The translations under genes and the position numbers were made by a program. Under the pieces are notes generated by a model that had not been told where the DNA came from, did not search any database, and saw only the letters and a program-made list of their open reading frames with translations. Source: an uncultured Eubacteriales bacterium (GTDB lineage Bacteria; Bacillota_A; Clostridia; Oscillospirales; Oscillospiraceae). Taken from it: DNA of 36,414 nucleotides. Of the stretch, positions 8,729 to 16,604 are shown in pieces (the stretch's first letter is position 1; each line of letters starts with the position of its first letter). The DNA is taken from the NCBI GenBank assembly GCA_949739085.1, contig CATIYU010000151.1, forward strand, positions 1 to 36,414. The letters are read 5' to 3'.

Positions 8729-9204
8729 ACGAAAAACTGACGGTTGGAATTGCGGATATGAAGCTGGCAAAGGGGTCCGGCGTTCTCATTACGTATGCCT
8801 TGGGCTCCTGTATTGGCCTGTGCTTTGAGGACCCGCGGCTGAAGCTTGGGGCGCTGCTGCATATTATGCTGCCCCTGAACATGGAGGCGGGCCGGAAGAA
8901 CCCGCTGAAGTACGCAGACACCGGCATTCGGGAGACACTACGGCAGATGGAGGCCCAGGGGGCTTTGCGCAGCAGAATTACGGCAAAGATCGCTGGGGGG
9001 GCAAAGATGTTTGAGGTCAACGGCGGAAATCTGGGCAACATCGGCCAGCGGAACATTGAGAGCGTCCATACCATTCTGCGCAAGGAGGGCATCCGGCTGC
9101 TGGGCGAGTACGTGGGCGGCAACGTGGCCCGCACGATGCTCTTCGATGTGGAAACCGGCCAGGCCTGCATCCGGTCCTACGGCAAGCAGGATATTGTATT
9201 CTAA
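8725..9204 (+). CDS. cheD: CheD chemoreceptor glutamine deamidase
   Basis: This 159-residue CheD has its catalytic triad visible: Cys29 in YALGSCIGL, His46 in GALLHIMLP, and Thr23 just before. The family deamidates Gln residues in chemoreceptors and also binds and stimulates CheC. The C-terminal half contains KIAGGAKMF and GNIGQRNIE, both conserved in CheD. It is translationally coupled to cheC through an ATGA overlap. The MCP at 18081-19889 is a likely substrate, because its signalling helices carry Gln/Glu pairs. Confidence 0.96.
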   Translation: MNEKLTVGIADMKLAKGSGVLITYALGSCIGLCFEDPRLKLGALLHIMLPLNMEAGRKNPLKYADTGIRETLRQMEAQGALRSRITAKIAGGAKMFEVNGGNLGNIGQRNIESVHTILRKEGIRLLGEYVGGNVARTMLFDVETGQACIRSYGKQDIVF

Positions 9205-9244
9205 ATCCCTCAGACGAAAATTATAACAGATAGGAGTGTCAAAC

Positions 9245-10177
9245 ATGGCTGAGATGCATAACACAGGGATTCTGCTGGAGTCCGGGACCAATGAAATCGA
9301 AATCATGGAGTTTACCATCGAGGGGAACCTGTACGGCATCAACGTGGCGAAGGTCAAGGAGATCATGATTGCTGAGCCCGTCAAGCCCATGCCCCACGCC
9401 CACCCGGCGGTGGAGGGAATCTTCAAGCCCCGGGATGAGGTGCTGACGGTGGTAGATCTGCCGAGGTATCTCAATGGCGGCAATGGTGAGAAGGGGGAGC
9501 GGGACATCTTTATTATCACCAACTTCAATAAGATGTTCATTGCCTTCCGCGTCCACTCCGTGGTGCAGATCAGCCGTATTTCCTGGACCGATATCCAGAA
9601 GCCGGACAAGGCGGTTTCCGGCGGCGCGGAGGGCGTGGCCACCGGCATTGCCCAGTGCGGCGACGACTTGGTGACCATTCTGGATTTTGAAAAAATTGTG
9701 GCGGAGATCGCGCCGGAGACCTCCATCCAGGTGGAGGAGATCGAGACCCTGGGCCCGCGCAGCCGCAATGAGAAGCCGATCTGGATGGCGGAGGACTCCA
9801 TCCTCCTCTCCAAGCTCATTGACGACGCCCTGCGGAAGGCGGGATATGTGAACCTGAGAGCCTTCCCGGACGGCCGGGCGCTGTGGGACGCCATTAACGC
9901 GCTGCCCAGGGAAGGGGATATCTACGACCATGTGTCGTTGATTATCACAGATATCGAAATGCCTCAGATGGACGGCCACCGGCTGACCAAGCTGATAAAA
10001 GACAATGAGAGATTCAAAAAAATACCGCTGATCATCTTCTCTTCCCTTATCAGCGACGAGATGCGGATCAAGGGCCGCCAGCTGGGCGCGGACGAACAGC
10101 TGACCAAACCGGAGATCGGCCATCTGGTGGACGTTATGGACCACCTGCTGGTTCGTGCGGAGCAGGAGCAGCACTAA
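9245..10177 (+). CDS. cheV: CheV coupling protein (CheW domain plus receiver)
   Basis: This 310-residue protein has an N-terminal CheW-like domain (about residues 15-160) and a C-terminal receiver (about 175-300). The receiver phospho-Asp is Asp236 in IITDIEMPQMDGH, with a conserved Lys near the end in EQLTKPE. CheV links receptors to CheA, and its phosphorylation contributes to adaptation in Bacillus. The frame can start at a GTG (9236), but that abuts the ribosome site TAGGAG (9231-9236), so I take ATG 9245. It lies between cheD and an EAL-like/HDOD gene. The gap after cheD is about 40 bases, so it may still belong to the same operon. Confidence 0.95.
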   Translation: MAEMHNTGILLESGTNEIEIMEFTIEGNLYGINVAKVKEIMIAEPVKPMPHAHPAVEGIFKPRDEVLTVVDLPRYLNGGNGEKGERDIFIITNFNKMFIAFRVHSVVQISRISWTDIQKPDKAVSGGAEGVATGIAQCGDDLVTILDFEKIVAEIAPETSIQVEEIETLGPRSRNEKPIWMAEDSILLSKLIDDALRKAGYVNLRAFPDGRALWDAINALPREGDIYDHVSLIITDIEMPQMDGHRLTKLIKDNERFKKIPLIIFSSLISDEMRIKGRQLGADEQLTKPEIGHLVDVMDHLLVRAEQEQH

Positions 10178-10190
10178 ATAGGAGGAAACT

Positions 10191-11468
10191 ATGGCCATTA
10201 ATAGCAGCAAATATATCGTCCGCCAGCCGATCAAGGATTTGAAAGGCAAAACCCTGGCCTATGAAATCCGGTATGCCGGAGAGGACAGCGCCTACGACTC
10301 CGGCGAAGGCAGCGGCCAGGATTTTGCCGCAGCGGATACTATCTATAATTTTCTTACCCAGAACACGGACCGGTCCCTGAAGGGTACCCGGAGCTTCATG
10401 ACTTTCACCACAAATCTGCTGATGAAGCAGACACCGAAGCTCTTCAAGCCCAACGACCTAGTTATCCAGGTGGACGACAGCGTCATTATCCACCCTCTGG
10501 CGATGCGCTTTGTGGAACGCTACTCCAAGGAGGGCTATCAGGTTGCGGCCAATGATTTTCAGTTCAACCAGAAGTATATCTCGATCCTGGACCGCTTCGA
10601 TTACATCAAAATCAACTTCAAGGAAACCAGCGACTCCAGCCTCCGCAATATTGTGGAGATGGCCAGGAGCATGAACAAAAAGTGCATTGCCACCCATGTG
10701 GACGACGAGGATCTCTACCAAAAGGCGTATATCATGGAGGTAGACGCCATGGAGGGGGCCTATGTGGCGGAGCAGATGTTCACCACAGTCCACAGCAGCA
10801 GCTACTTGCAGAGCAACTTTTTCCGTCTGCTGGTGGCCATCACCAAGGACGAGCCGGATGTGACGGAGATTGAGCAGATTATTTCCATGGACGCTATGCT
10901 CACCTACAGCCTGCTGAAGATTGTCAACTCCGCCTACTTCGCCCTGCGCAACCGGGCCACGGAGGTCAATCAGGCCATTATGATTCTGGGCCTGGGACAG
11001 CTGCGGCAGTGGATTTACCTGATGGGCTCCACCAATGCGGAGGGGGATATGGACGCCACCCATGAGGACTTCCTGCGGACTTCCCTGATGCGGGCTACGT
11101 TCTGTAGCGAGCTGGTCAAGCTGGCAAAGAACATGCCGATCTCCCGGAACGACGCCTATCTGATGGGCATGTTCTCCACCCTGAACTACCTGATTGCCGC
11201 GCCGCTGGAGGAAATTTTGGCGGAGATCCCCGTGTCCATGGACGTCAAAGCTGCCCTGCTGCTCCACGAGGGCCGCTGCGGTGCGCTGTACGACTTGGTG
11301 CTTAGCTACGAGCGGGCGGACTGGCCCGCCATCAGCCGCCTGGCGGAGGAACTGGGGATCCCGGTAAACCTGTTGACCAACACGTACTTCCAGTGCCTGG
11401 AGGAGGTCAATGGGATTTGGCAGCAACTAACCCACGAGGCCGACATGGGCCAGACCGCAAACACCTAA
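10191..11468 (+). CDS. Degenerate EAL plus HDOD domain protein (YuxH/CdgJ type)
   Basis: This 425-residue protein combines an N-terminal EAL-like half (residues 1-200) and a C-terminal HDOD half (about 200-410). The EAL motif is reduced to E25-I-R (AYEIRY). The downstream metal and catalytic motifs are altered as well: NDF in place of DDF, IKIN in place of KID, and THVDD where the catalytic Glu-Gly-Val-Glu-Thr is expected. It is therefore unlikely to hydrolyse c-di-GMP. The HDOD half shows the KIVNSAYFALR and QAIMILGLGQLRQW patterns. EAL-HDOD proteins affect motility in some bacteria, such as CdgJ in Vibrio. Position right after cheV suggests a motility-signalling role, which is an inference. 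Confidence 0.85.
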   Translation: MAINSSKYIVRQPIKDLKGKTLAYEIRYAGEDSAYDSGEGSGQDFAAADTIYNFLTQNTDRSLKGTRSFMTFTTNLLMKQTPKLFKPNDLVIQVDDSVIIHPLAMRFVERYSKEGYQVAANDFQFNQKYISILDRFDYIKINFKETSDSSLRNIVEMARSMNKKCIATHVDDEDLYQKAYIMEVDAMEGAYVAEQMFTTVHSSSYLQSNFFRLLVAITKDEPDVTEIEQIISMDAMLTYSLLKIVNSAYFALRNRATEVNQAIMILGLGQLRQWIYLMGSTNAEGDMDATHEDFLRTSLMRATFCSELVKLAKNMPISRNDAYLMGMFSTLNYLIAAPLEEILAEIPVSMDVKAALLLHEGRCGALYDLVLSYERADWPAISRLAEELGIPVNLLTNTYFQCLEEVNGIWQQLTHEADMGQTANT

Positions 11469-11499
11469 TAAGGTCCATGTTCGTTTCTTGCAGACTGGC

Positions 11500-11543
11500 A
11501 AAGGACCGGACCAGCCGATGTTTGACGGCTGGCCCGGTCCTTT
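11500..11543. terminator. Bidirectional hairpin terminator
   Basis: A GC-rich stem AAAGGACCGGACCAGCC pairs with GGCTGGCCCGGTCCTTT around a 10-base loop, with one central mismatch. It lies between two convergent genes, the EAL/HDOD gene on + and the ComFB gene on -. T runs are short but present on both strands (TTTC on +, TTTGCC on -). It probably ends both the long motility operon and the parA-comFB operon. Confidence 0.8.
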
Positions 11544-11568
11544 CTGAATTCCACGGGTCTGAAGGCGC

Positions 11569-12510
11569 TCAGCGGTCATGCCGTGGATTGTCCATGACCA
11601 CCTTGCAGGCCCGGGTAAGCTGGGCAAAAATGGTGCTGTTGTACCGGCTCTCGTATACGGTGAGCATCCCGCGGGCTTCCGTCCGGGGCGCAACAATATA
11701 GGAGGGCTGGAGGTGTGTGAGGGTCAGCGCCTTTACATCCGCTACGCAGCGGGAGCAGGAGCACAGACCGAACATACTAATATAACGGGGGGCTTTCATC
11801 TCCACCAGGTTCTCCATGATGTTGATGATGGTGAAATCCTCCTCTACCGGCTGGGCGGGGGGGGTCGGCTTGGGCTCCGGCGCGGCCTCCGGTTCCGGTT
11901 TAGCTTTCGAGGCAGGTTCCGGAGCGGGATCAGGGGCAGGCTCGGGCTCTGGGGCAGAATCTGGAGCAGATTCAGGTCCCGGGGTGGGCTCTGGGGACGG
12001 TTCTGACAGATCTGGCAAATCTGACGCGGCCTCCGGTTCCGAGGCCCCCTCTGTTCCGGCGTGAGAGACCTGTTCCGGCGGCTCCACGGCCTCCGGCCCT
12101 ATTTCCGCCTCCGGTTCCTCCAGGACTTCCGGCTCTTGCTCCGGTTTGGACTCCGCCGGAAGCTCCAACTCCTCGTCGGCTTCCGGCTCTGGGACTAATT
12201 CCTCTGTGGTTTCGGGCTCAGGTTCCGAGGCGGGCCGCTGCTGGTCTGGCGGGGCGGGGAACTCGTCCTCCAAGGCGTCACGAATCTGTTCCGAGAGCTG
12301 GGCGTCGTTGGAGCGGGCCACCTCTAGAATAGGGGGGGTCAGAGGACGCAGCGGGGCGGAAGCGGATTCAGCGGCGTCCTCCGCAGCGGGCATTTCTGCT
12401 TCCGCTTCCGGTTCGGCCTGGGGGGCGGCCTCCCGATCCCCATTGGGAGCTAATAAATTTAAAACATGAGCTGTTTTATTGCTTTTTGCGCTTTTTTTTG
12501 CGGGTGCCAT
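11569..12510 (-). CDS. ComFB-domain protein with long acidic Pro/Glu-rich linker
   Basis: This 313-residue protein has three parts. The first is a basic N-terminus (MAPAKKSAKSNKTAHVLNLL). The second is a low-complexity linker of about 195 residues dominated by Glu, Pro and Ala (PEPEPAPDPAPEP-type runs). The third is a C-terminal domain (about residues 227-313) that I read as ComFB. It has NIMENLVEM, the Cys cluster CSCSRC (Cys250, 252, 255), DVKALTLTHLQPSYIV and the closing NPRH. ComFB is a small Bacillus protein of the late competence locus, and recent work links the family to binding cyclic dinucleotides. Its start has TAAGGAGAG upstream and lies 26 bases after the parA stop, so the two form one operon. 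Its function here is unknown. Confidence 0.8.
   Translation of the reverse strand: MAPAKKSAKSNKTAHVLNLLAPNGDREAAPQAEPEAEAEMPAAEDAAESASAPLRPLTPPILEVARSNDAQLSEQIRDALEDEFPAPPDQQRPASEPEPETTEELVPEPEADEELELPAESKPEQEPEVLEEPEAEIGPEAVEPPEQVSHAGTEGASEPEAASDLPDLSEPSPEPTPGPESAPDSAPEPEPAPDPAPEPASKAKPEPEAAPEPKPTPPAQPVEEDFTIINIMENLVEMKAPRYISMFGLCSCSRCVADVKALTLTHLQPSYIVAPRTEARGMLTVYESRYNSTIFAQLTRACKVVMDNPRHDR
11836..12426 (-). repeat. Acidic Pro/Glu/Ala low-complexity linker in the ComFB protein
   Basis: About 195 codons between the basic N-terminus and the ComFB domain consist almost entirely of Glu, Pro, Ala, Ser and Asp. Imperfect PEPxPxP units cluster at 11850-12010. The DNA shows matching short imperfect repeats of the GGCTCCGG/TTCCGG type on the + strand. 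Such a tract is expected to be unfolded and extended, and to vary in length between strains. Confidence 0.85.
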
Positions 12511-12536
12511 TGTGATCTCTCCTTAGAATGTGTTCG

Positions 12537-13310
12537 TCAGCTCGCGGCGGGGCTGAATTCCTGGACTACCTCCTGAAGCAGGGCGAGGAAATCCTCCGCC
12601 GGTTTGGAGGCGGGCGCGTAGGTGAGGACGCTTTCCCCGTGGGCGGGGGCCTCGGCAACGGAGACGCTGGTGCGGATTTTGGCCTCAAAGACCTTGGTGT
12701 CCAGCTGGGCGGCAATCTGCTCCGCCATGTCCAGCACCTCCCGGTTGAGGGTGAAGCGCTTGTTATATTTGTTGAGAAGGATGCCCAGCACCTTCAGGCG
12801 GGAGTTGTAGCAGCGGCGGACGGTGTCAATGGTCTCCCGAATCTGGGCCACACCCAGAAGGCTGAGGATCTCCGGGGCCATGGGGATGATGAGTCCGTCG
12901 GCCACCACGTAGGCGTTCACCGTCAGAACATTGAGGGCCGGGGGCGTGTCCACGATGATATAGTCGTACTCCTCCTGGAGGTCTGTCAGAGCGTTTTTCA
13001 GCAGAAATTCCCGGCCCGGGCGGTTAAATTCCAGCTCGGCGCCGCTGAGGAGAATATTGGAGGGGACGATATCCCCGCACTCCGAGTTCACGACTACGTC
13101 GCGGACGGAGTGGGTTCCCTTCATCACGTCATAAATCGTGGCGCAGTTATCAATATCCAGGCCCAGGCAGAAGCCTAGGCTCCCTTGAGGGTCCAGGTCG
13201 ATGCCCAGCACCCGTTTTCCCATCTGTTGCAGCCCGGCCAGCAGGGCGCAGGAGGTAGTGGTCTTTCCAACGCCGCCCTTCTGGTTGGTAATCGCAATTA
13301 CAGCAGACAA
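12537..13310 (-). CDS. ParA/Soj-family partition-type ATPase
   Basis: This 257-residue protein has the deviant Walker A motif KGGVGKTT (signature Lys11, catalytic Lys16), IDLDPQGSL with Asp40 as in Bacillus Soj, and Walker B VDTPPALN. ParA ATPases dimerise on ATP, bind DNA non-specifically and position plasmids, chromosomes or protein clusters with a partner that stimulates ATPase. It is closer to Soj than to FlhG, since the FlhG N-terminal DQAxxLR motif is missing. The start is TTG at 13310 after GGAGGGG. No parB-like gene is adjacent; the downstream ComFB-domain protein is the obvious candidate partner. Divergently placed from fliD. Confidence 0.93.
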   Translation of the reverse strand: MSAVIAITNQKGGVGKTTTSCALLAGLQQMGKRVLGIDLDPQGSLGFCLGLDIDNCATIYDVMKGTHSVRDVVVNSECGDIVPSNILLSGAELEFNRPGREFLLKNALTDLQEEYDYIIVDTPPALNVLTVNAYVVADGLIIPMAPEILSLLGVAQIRETIDTVRRCYNSRLKVLGILLNKYNKRFTLNREVLDMAEQIAAQLDTKVFEAKIRTSVSVAEAPAHGESVLTYAPASKPAEDFLALLQEVVQEFSPAAS

Positions 13311-13349
13311 AATATCCCCTCCAGTGTGTAAAATCTTTTCTACGGCTCT

Positions 13350-13376
13350 TAACTTTACTATACTACGTGACGATAA
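13350..13376 (+). promoter_or_regulatory. Candidate sigma-28 promoter for fliD
   Basis: TAAC at 13350-13353 and GACGATAA at 13369-13376 are separated by 15 bases. The sigma-28 consensus is TAAA-N15-GCCGATAA or GCCGATAT, so this is 3 of 4 and 7 of 8 matches. It would give a leader of about 75 bases before the fliD ATG. fliD is a classic sigma-28 target. The same AT-rich gap (13311-13456) must also hold the parA promoter on the - strand, where a TATAGT is present (13359-13364 region), but I see no convincing -35 box for it. Confidence 0.6.
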
Positions 13377-13456
13377 AAAAGTACAGAGGGTTTTCCTTTT
13401 TTCTTTGAAATTTCCAAAAAGTTTTCAGTTATTTTTTCGATAAAGGAGAGATGAAC

Positions 13457-16177
13457 ATGGCTTCTATCAACAGCGTCGGCAGCAAAAACCTAACCAGCAG
13501 CCTCCATAACAGCGCCAATGTCATCAGCGGTCTGGCCAGCGGTCTGGATACGGAGGGCATGATAGAAGGTCTGGTTGACAGCTATAACCAGAAGATCCTG
13601 TCCCTTACCAACAAGGCGACAAAGGTGGAGTGGAAGCAGGAGTCCTACCGGAACATCATCGCGAAGATGTACGCGTTTTCCAACAAGTACACCTCCTATA
13701 CCTCCTCCACAAACCTCCTCTCCCCGTCCTTCTTTAATAACGCCGTCAACGTGACCACCAAGGGCAACTCTGACTTCCTCTCGAAGATCTCCGCCAGCGG
13801 CCGGACGGACAGCGATATCGTCATCAAGCGGGTCTCTCAGCTGGCATCCTCCGCCCGGTACGTCACAGACAGCAAGTTGGCTGGCAGCGGCAATGGCCGT
13901 CATATCACCGCTGACGAAGAGGTGGATCTGACGAAGCCCGTCACGGTGGGTACCCTCCAGGGGACACTGAGCCTGAACTACGGCAACAAGACCATCAGCA
14001 TCGCTTTCGACGATATGGAGGACCAGGTCAAGGGCAATACCGCCTCTGAGCGGGCGAAAAATTTTGCCGCTCTGATTGAGAAAAAGCTGGGGGATGAGAA
14101 GATCACCCTCTCCAGCGGCGAGTCTGTGAAGGCCAGCGACCGCATTGGCGTCAGCGTGAGCGGCGGGAGGATCAGCTTTACGGACAAGAGCAGCGCCGGA
14201 AACGAGGTCTATATCTCCAACGCCAGCGGCACGGTCGGCGAGGTGCTGGGGCTGGACCGGGAGGACCTGACCGACGAGGATAAGCGGGTGGATACGATCA
14301 ACGTGCTGGGGAGCACCATGTTCACCCGGGATGTGTCCGCTACCCTGTACCTCTCCGGCAAGAGCATGAACATCAACCTGGACGGGACATCCCGCTCCAT
14401 TACTATGCCGTCGGTGGTCCAGTTTGATACGGACCGCTACCAGATTAAAAACGCTGACGGCAGCTTCAAAAATGTCAGCGGCGCCGAGCTGGCCGACTCC
14501 TATGCCGAGTCGCTGAACAAAACTCTGGAAAAGGCGTTTGGCGGAAAGGTGTCGGTAAAGAACACCGGCAGCGACGGCAAGCTGAAGCTGGAGTTTACCG
14601 CGCCGGAGGGGTCCGACATGCTCATCAACAGCGACGTGGGCGGCGTGCTGGGCATCGGCAAGAGCGCCAGCAACTACCTCAGCACCAGCAAGAAGCTGAG
14701 CGAGCTGCTGGGGACGGACGAGAACGGCAACCTCAAGGGCGTGAAGAAAAATTACGACGGCCATTATAGCTTCGTCATCAACGGCGTGGTCATCGGCGAC
14801 GGCTACGACGAGAACACGACGCTGGCCCAGATCCTCAGCGATATCAACACCAACAAAGAGGTCGGGGTCAAGGCCACCTATTCCAACACCACCCGTCAAT
14901 TCTCCTTCACCGCCAAGGATACCGGCGTGGAGGGCAAGATTGAGATGGGCGAGGGCCTGGCGTCCGCTATGTTCGGCGCCAAGCAAGTGCAGGTGGACGC
15001 CTCCCAGAAGACCAAGGACTTCCTGGGTTGGGGGGACGACAAGAGCCTCAAGGGCAGCACCTTCTCCGTGGAATTTGAAAACGGCAAGAAGGCCAGCTTC
15101 GAGTTTGGAAGCGACAGCGGCACCATCCAGCAGTTCCTGGACCGGGTCGGCAGCGCGGTAGGCGGCGGCGCGAAGGCGTCCATTACCGAGGACGGCCAGC
15201 TGGTGATCCAGGACGCTGCGGGCAAGACCTACGGCGTGAAGAGTTACGGCGAAAACGACACGGTAGGCCAGGCTCTGGCCAGTAAGCTGGAGGAGGCGAA
15301 GGGCTACACCTTCACCGAGGGCAAGGACGCCAAGTTCCTGGTGGAGGTCAACGGCTCAGTCAAGGAGATGGTCCGCGGGTCCAACACCACCACCATCGAC
15401 GGCCTCACCATTACCCTGAAGGGAACCTTTGACGACACGGACGGCGAGGGCGTCAGTTTCCAGCGCAGCGTGGACTCCGACAAGATTGTGGACGCGGTCA
15501 AGAGTATGATCACGGACTACAACGAGATGATGGGCGAGATCCGCAAGGCATACGCCACTCTCCCCCAAAAGAGCTCCAACGGCGCGTTTAAGGACTACGA
15601 GCCCCTGACGGATGAGGAGAAGGCGACCATGTCGGAGAGCGCCATCCAGGCCTATGAGGAGAAGGCCAAGCAGGGCATCCTCTTTGGCGACAGCAACCTC
15701 TCCACACTCTATAGCCGCCTACGGGATGCCTTTGGCATCGGCGGCTTCAGCAAGGAGCTGCACCAGATGGGGATTGCCATCTCCTATGACGGCACCGACG
15801 GTTCCTCCTTCATCTCCCTGGATGAAAGCAAACTGCGGGAGAAGCTGGAGAGCGACCCCGACTCGGTGATGGAGGCGTTTACCTCAGAGAACGGCGTGAT
15901 GCAGGAGATGAAGACCCACCTGGACCGCTACGGCAGCATCGTCGGCTCCACCAAGGGCATCTTGGTAGAGCAGGCCGGTACGCCCCTGAGCTCCTCCAGC
16001 CTTCTGAGCAACGCCTGGCAGAAGCAGATCGACAACATTGCCTCTGAGGTGGAGAAGTGGCAGAGCAAGCTCTCTGACCGGGTGGACTACTACACCAGCA
16101 TGTTTACCCGCCTGGAGGTGCTTGTCAACCAGATGAACTCCCAGAGCTCCTCCCTGGCCGGTATGCTGGGCGGCTGA
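13457..16177 (+). CDS. fliD: FliD flagellar filament cap protein (enlarged)
   Basis: This 906-residue cap protein (hook-associated protein 2) has the N-terminal FliD domain (VISGLASGLDTEGMIEGLV, to about residue 115) and the C-terminal FliD domain (about 675-906). FliD caps the filament and folds exported flagellin. Typical lengths are about 450-700, and the extra length lies in the middle, where I count about four repeated beta-rich segments. The frame also contains an ATG at 13451, but that sits almost on the AAAGGAGAG ribosome site, so ATG 13457 is preferred. fliS follows after 37 bases. A candidate sigma-28 promoter lies at 13350. Confidence 0.95.
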   Translation: MASINSVGSKNLTSSLHNSANVISGLASGLDTEGMIEGLVDSYNQKILSLTNKATKVEWKQESYRNIIAKMYAFSNKYTSYTSSTNLLSPSFFNNAVNVTTKGNSDFLSKISASGRTDSDIVIKRVSQLASSARYVTDSKLAGSGNGRHITADEEVDLTKPVTVGTLQGTLSLNYGNKTISIAFDDMEDQVKGNTASERAKNFAALIEKKLGDEKITLSSGESVKASDRIGVSVSGGRISFTDKSSAGNEVYISNASGTVGEVLGLDREDLTDEDKRVDTINVLGSTMFTRDVSATLYLSGKSMNINLDGTSRSITMPSVVQFDTDRYQIKNADGSFKNVSGAELADSYAESLNKTLEKAFGGKVSVKNTGSDGKLKLEFTAPEGSDMLINSDVGGVLGIGKSASNYLSTSKKLSELLGTDENGNLKGVKKNYDGHYSFVINGVVIGDGYDENTTLAQILSDINTNKEVGVKATYSNTTRQFSFTAKDTGVEGKIEMGEGLASAMFGAKQVQVDASQKTKDFLGWGDDKSLKGSTFSVEFENGKKASFEFGSDSGTIQQFLDRVGSAVGGGAKASITEDGQLVIQDAAGKTYGVKSYGENDTVGQALASKLEEAKGYTFTEGKDAKFLVEVNGSVKEMVRGSNTTTIDGLTITLKGTFDDTDGEGVSFQRSVDSDKIVDAVKSMITDYNEMMGEIRKAYATLPQKSSNGAFKDYEPLTDEEKATMSESAIQAYEEKAKQGILFGDSNLSTLYSRLRDAFGIGGFSKELHQMGIAISYDGTDGSSFISLDESKLREKLESDPDSVMEAFTSENGVMQEMKTHLDRYGSIVGSTKGILVEQAGTPLSSSSLLSNAWQKQIDNIASEVEKWQSKLSDRVDYYTSMFTRLEVLVNQMNSQSSSLAGMLGG
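13937..15290 (+). repeat. Repeated outer-domain segments inside FliD
   Basis: Four diverged protein-level repeats can be followed, at about FliD residues 161-270, 293-400, 435-505 and 531-610. Each begins with a beta-strand carrying a Gly/Asn-Lys turn, such as LSLNYGNKTISIAF, LYLSGKSMNINL, YSFVINGVVIGDG or FSVEFENGKKASFEF. A helix follows (for example FAALIEKKL or LAQILSDINTN), then a Gly-rich strand pair (ISFTDKSSAGNE, LEFTAPEGSDM, FSFTAKDTGVEGK). The first three end near a V-G/L-G-like hydrophobic motif (GEVLGLD, GVLGIG, SAMFG). No DNA-level identity is evident, so the duplications are old. Confidence 0.6.
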
Positions 16178-16214
16178 TCCCCGCTCTTCTAAGGAGAAAG
16201 GAACGGTATGAAAG

Positions 16215-16604
16215 ATGGATAGGAGAGGCTATCAGCAGTATAAGACCCAATCCGTCAACTCTATGACCCCAGGCGAGCTGCTGCTCCTGCTGTGCGACGA
16301 ACTGGTCAAGCGGGGAACTCTGGCCTCCATCTCCCTGGACAAAGAGGACTATCCAACCTTTGAGGCGGCTATGGACCGGTGCATTGATATTGTCAAGTAC
16401 CTGGACGAGACGCTGGACCGCAGGTATCCCATCAGCAGGGAATTGAGCCCGCTCTATGAGTTTTTCACCTATGACCTGCTCCAGGTCAAGCTGCGCCGGG
16501 ACAAGGCGGAGCTGGAGCGGCTGCGGCCTATGCTGGCGGAGCTGCGGGATGCGTTCCACGGAGCGGACCAAAACGTCAACAAGGGCGAGGGAGGAGAGAC
16601 ATGA
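16215..16604 (+). CDS. fliS: FliS flagellin export chaperone
   Basis: This is a 129-residue helical protein. The N-terminus has YQQYKTQSVNSMTPGELLLLLCDE, recognisable as the YxxxxVxTxSPxxLLLMLYD pattern of FliS. FliS binds the flagellin C-terminus in the cytoplasm and delivers it to FlhA. Position immediately after fliD is standard. Another ATG at 16208 gives only four codons before a stop, so ATG 16215 is the start, with AAAGGAAC upstream. The stop overlaps the next start as ATGA. No flagellin gene is in the window. Confidence 0.92.
   Translation: MDRRGYQQYKTQSVNSMTPGELLLLLCDELVKRGTLASISLDKEDYPTFEAAMDRCIDIVKYLDETLDRRYPISRELSPLYEFFTYDLLQVKLRRDKAELERLRPMLAELRDAFHGADQNVNKGEGGET

Noticed and set aside
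12537..13310. FlhG identity for the ParA-type ATPase
   Set aside because: The FlhG N-terminal DQAxxLR activation motif is absent, the motifs match Soj, and there is no flhF beside it.
13434..13441. TTCGATAA just before fliD as a sigma-28 -10 element
   Set aside because: Transcription would start inside the ribosome binding site, leaving no usable leader. The site at 13350-13376 fits better.
13490..14986. A 498-codon open frame on the - strand
   Set aside because: It is antisense to fliD, has no recognisable motif and no suitable ribosome site.
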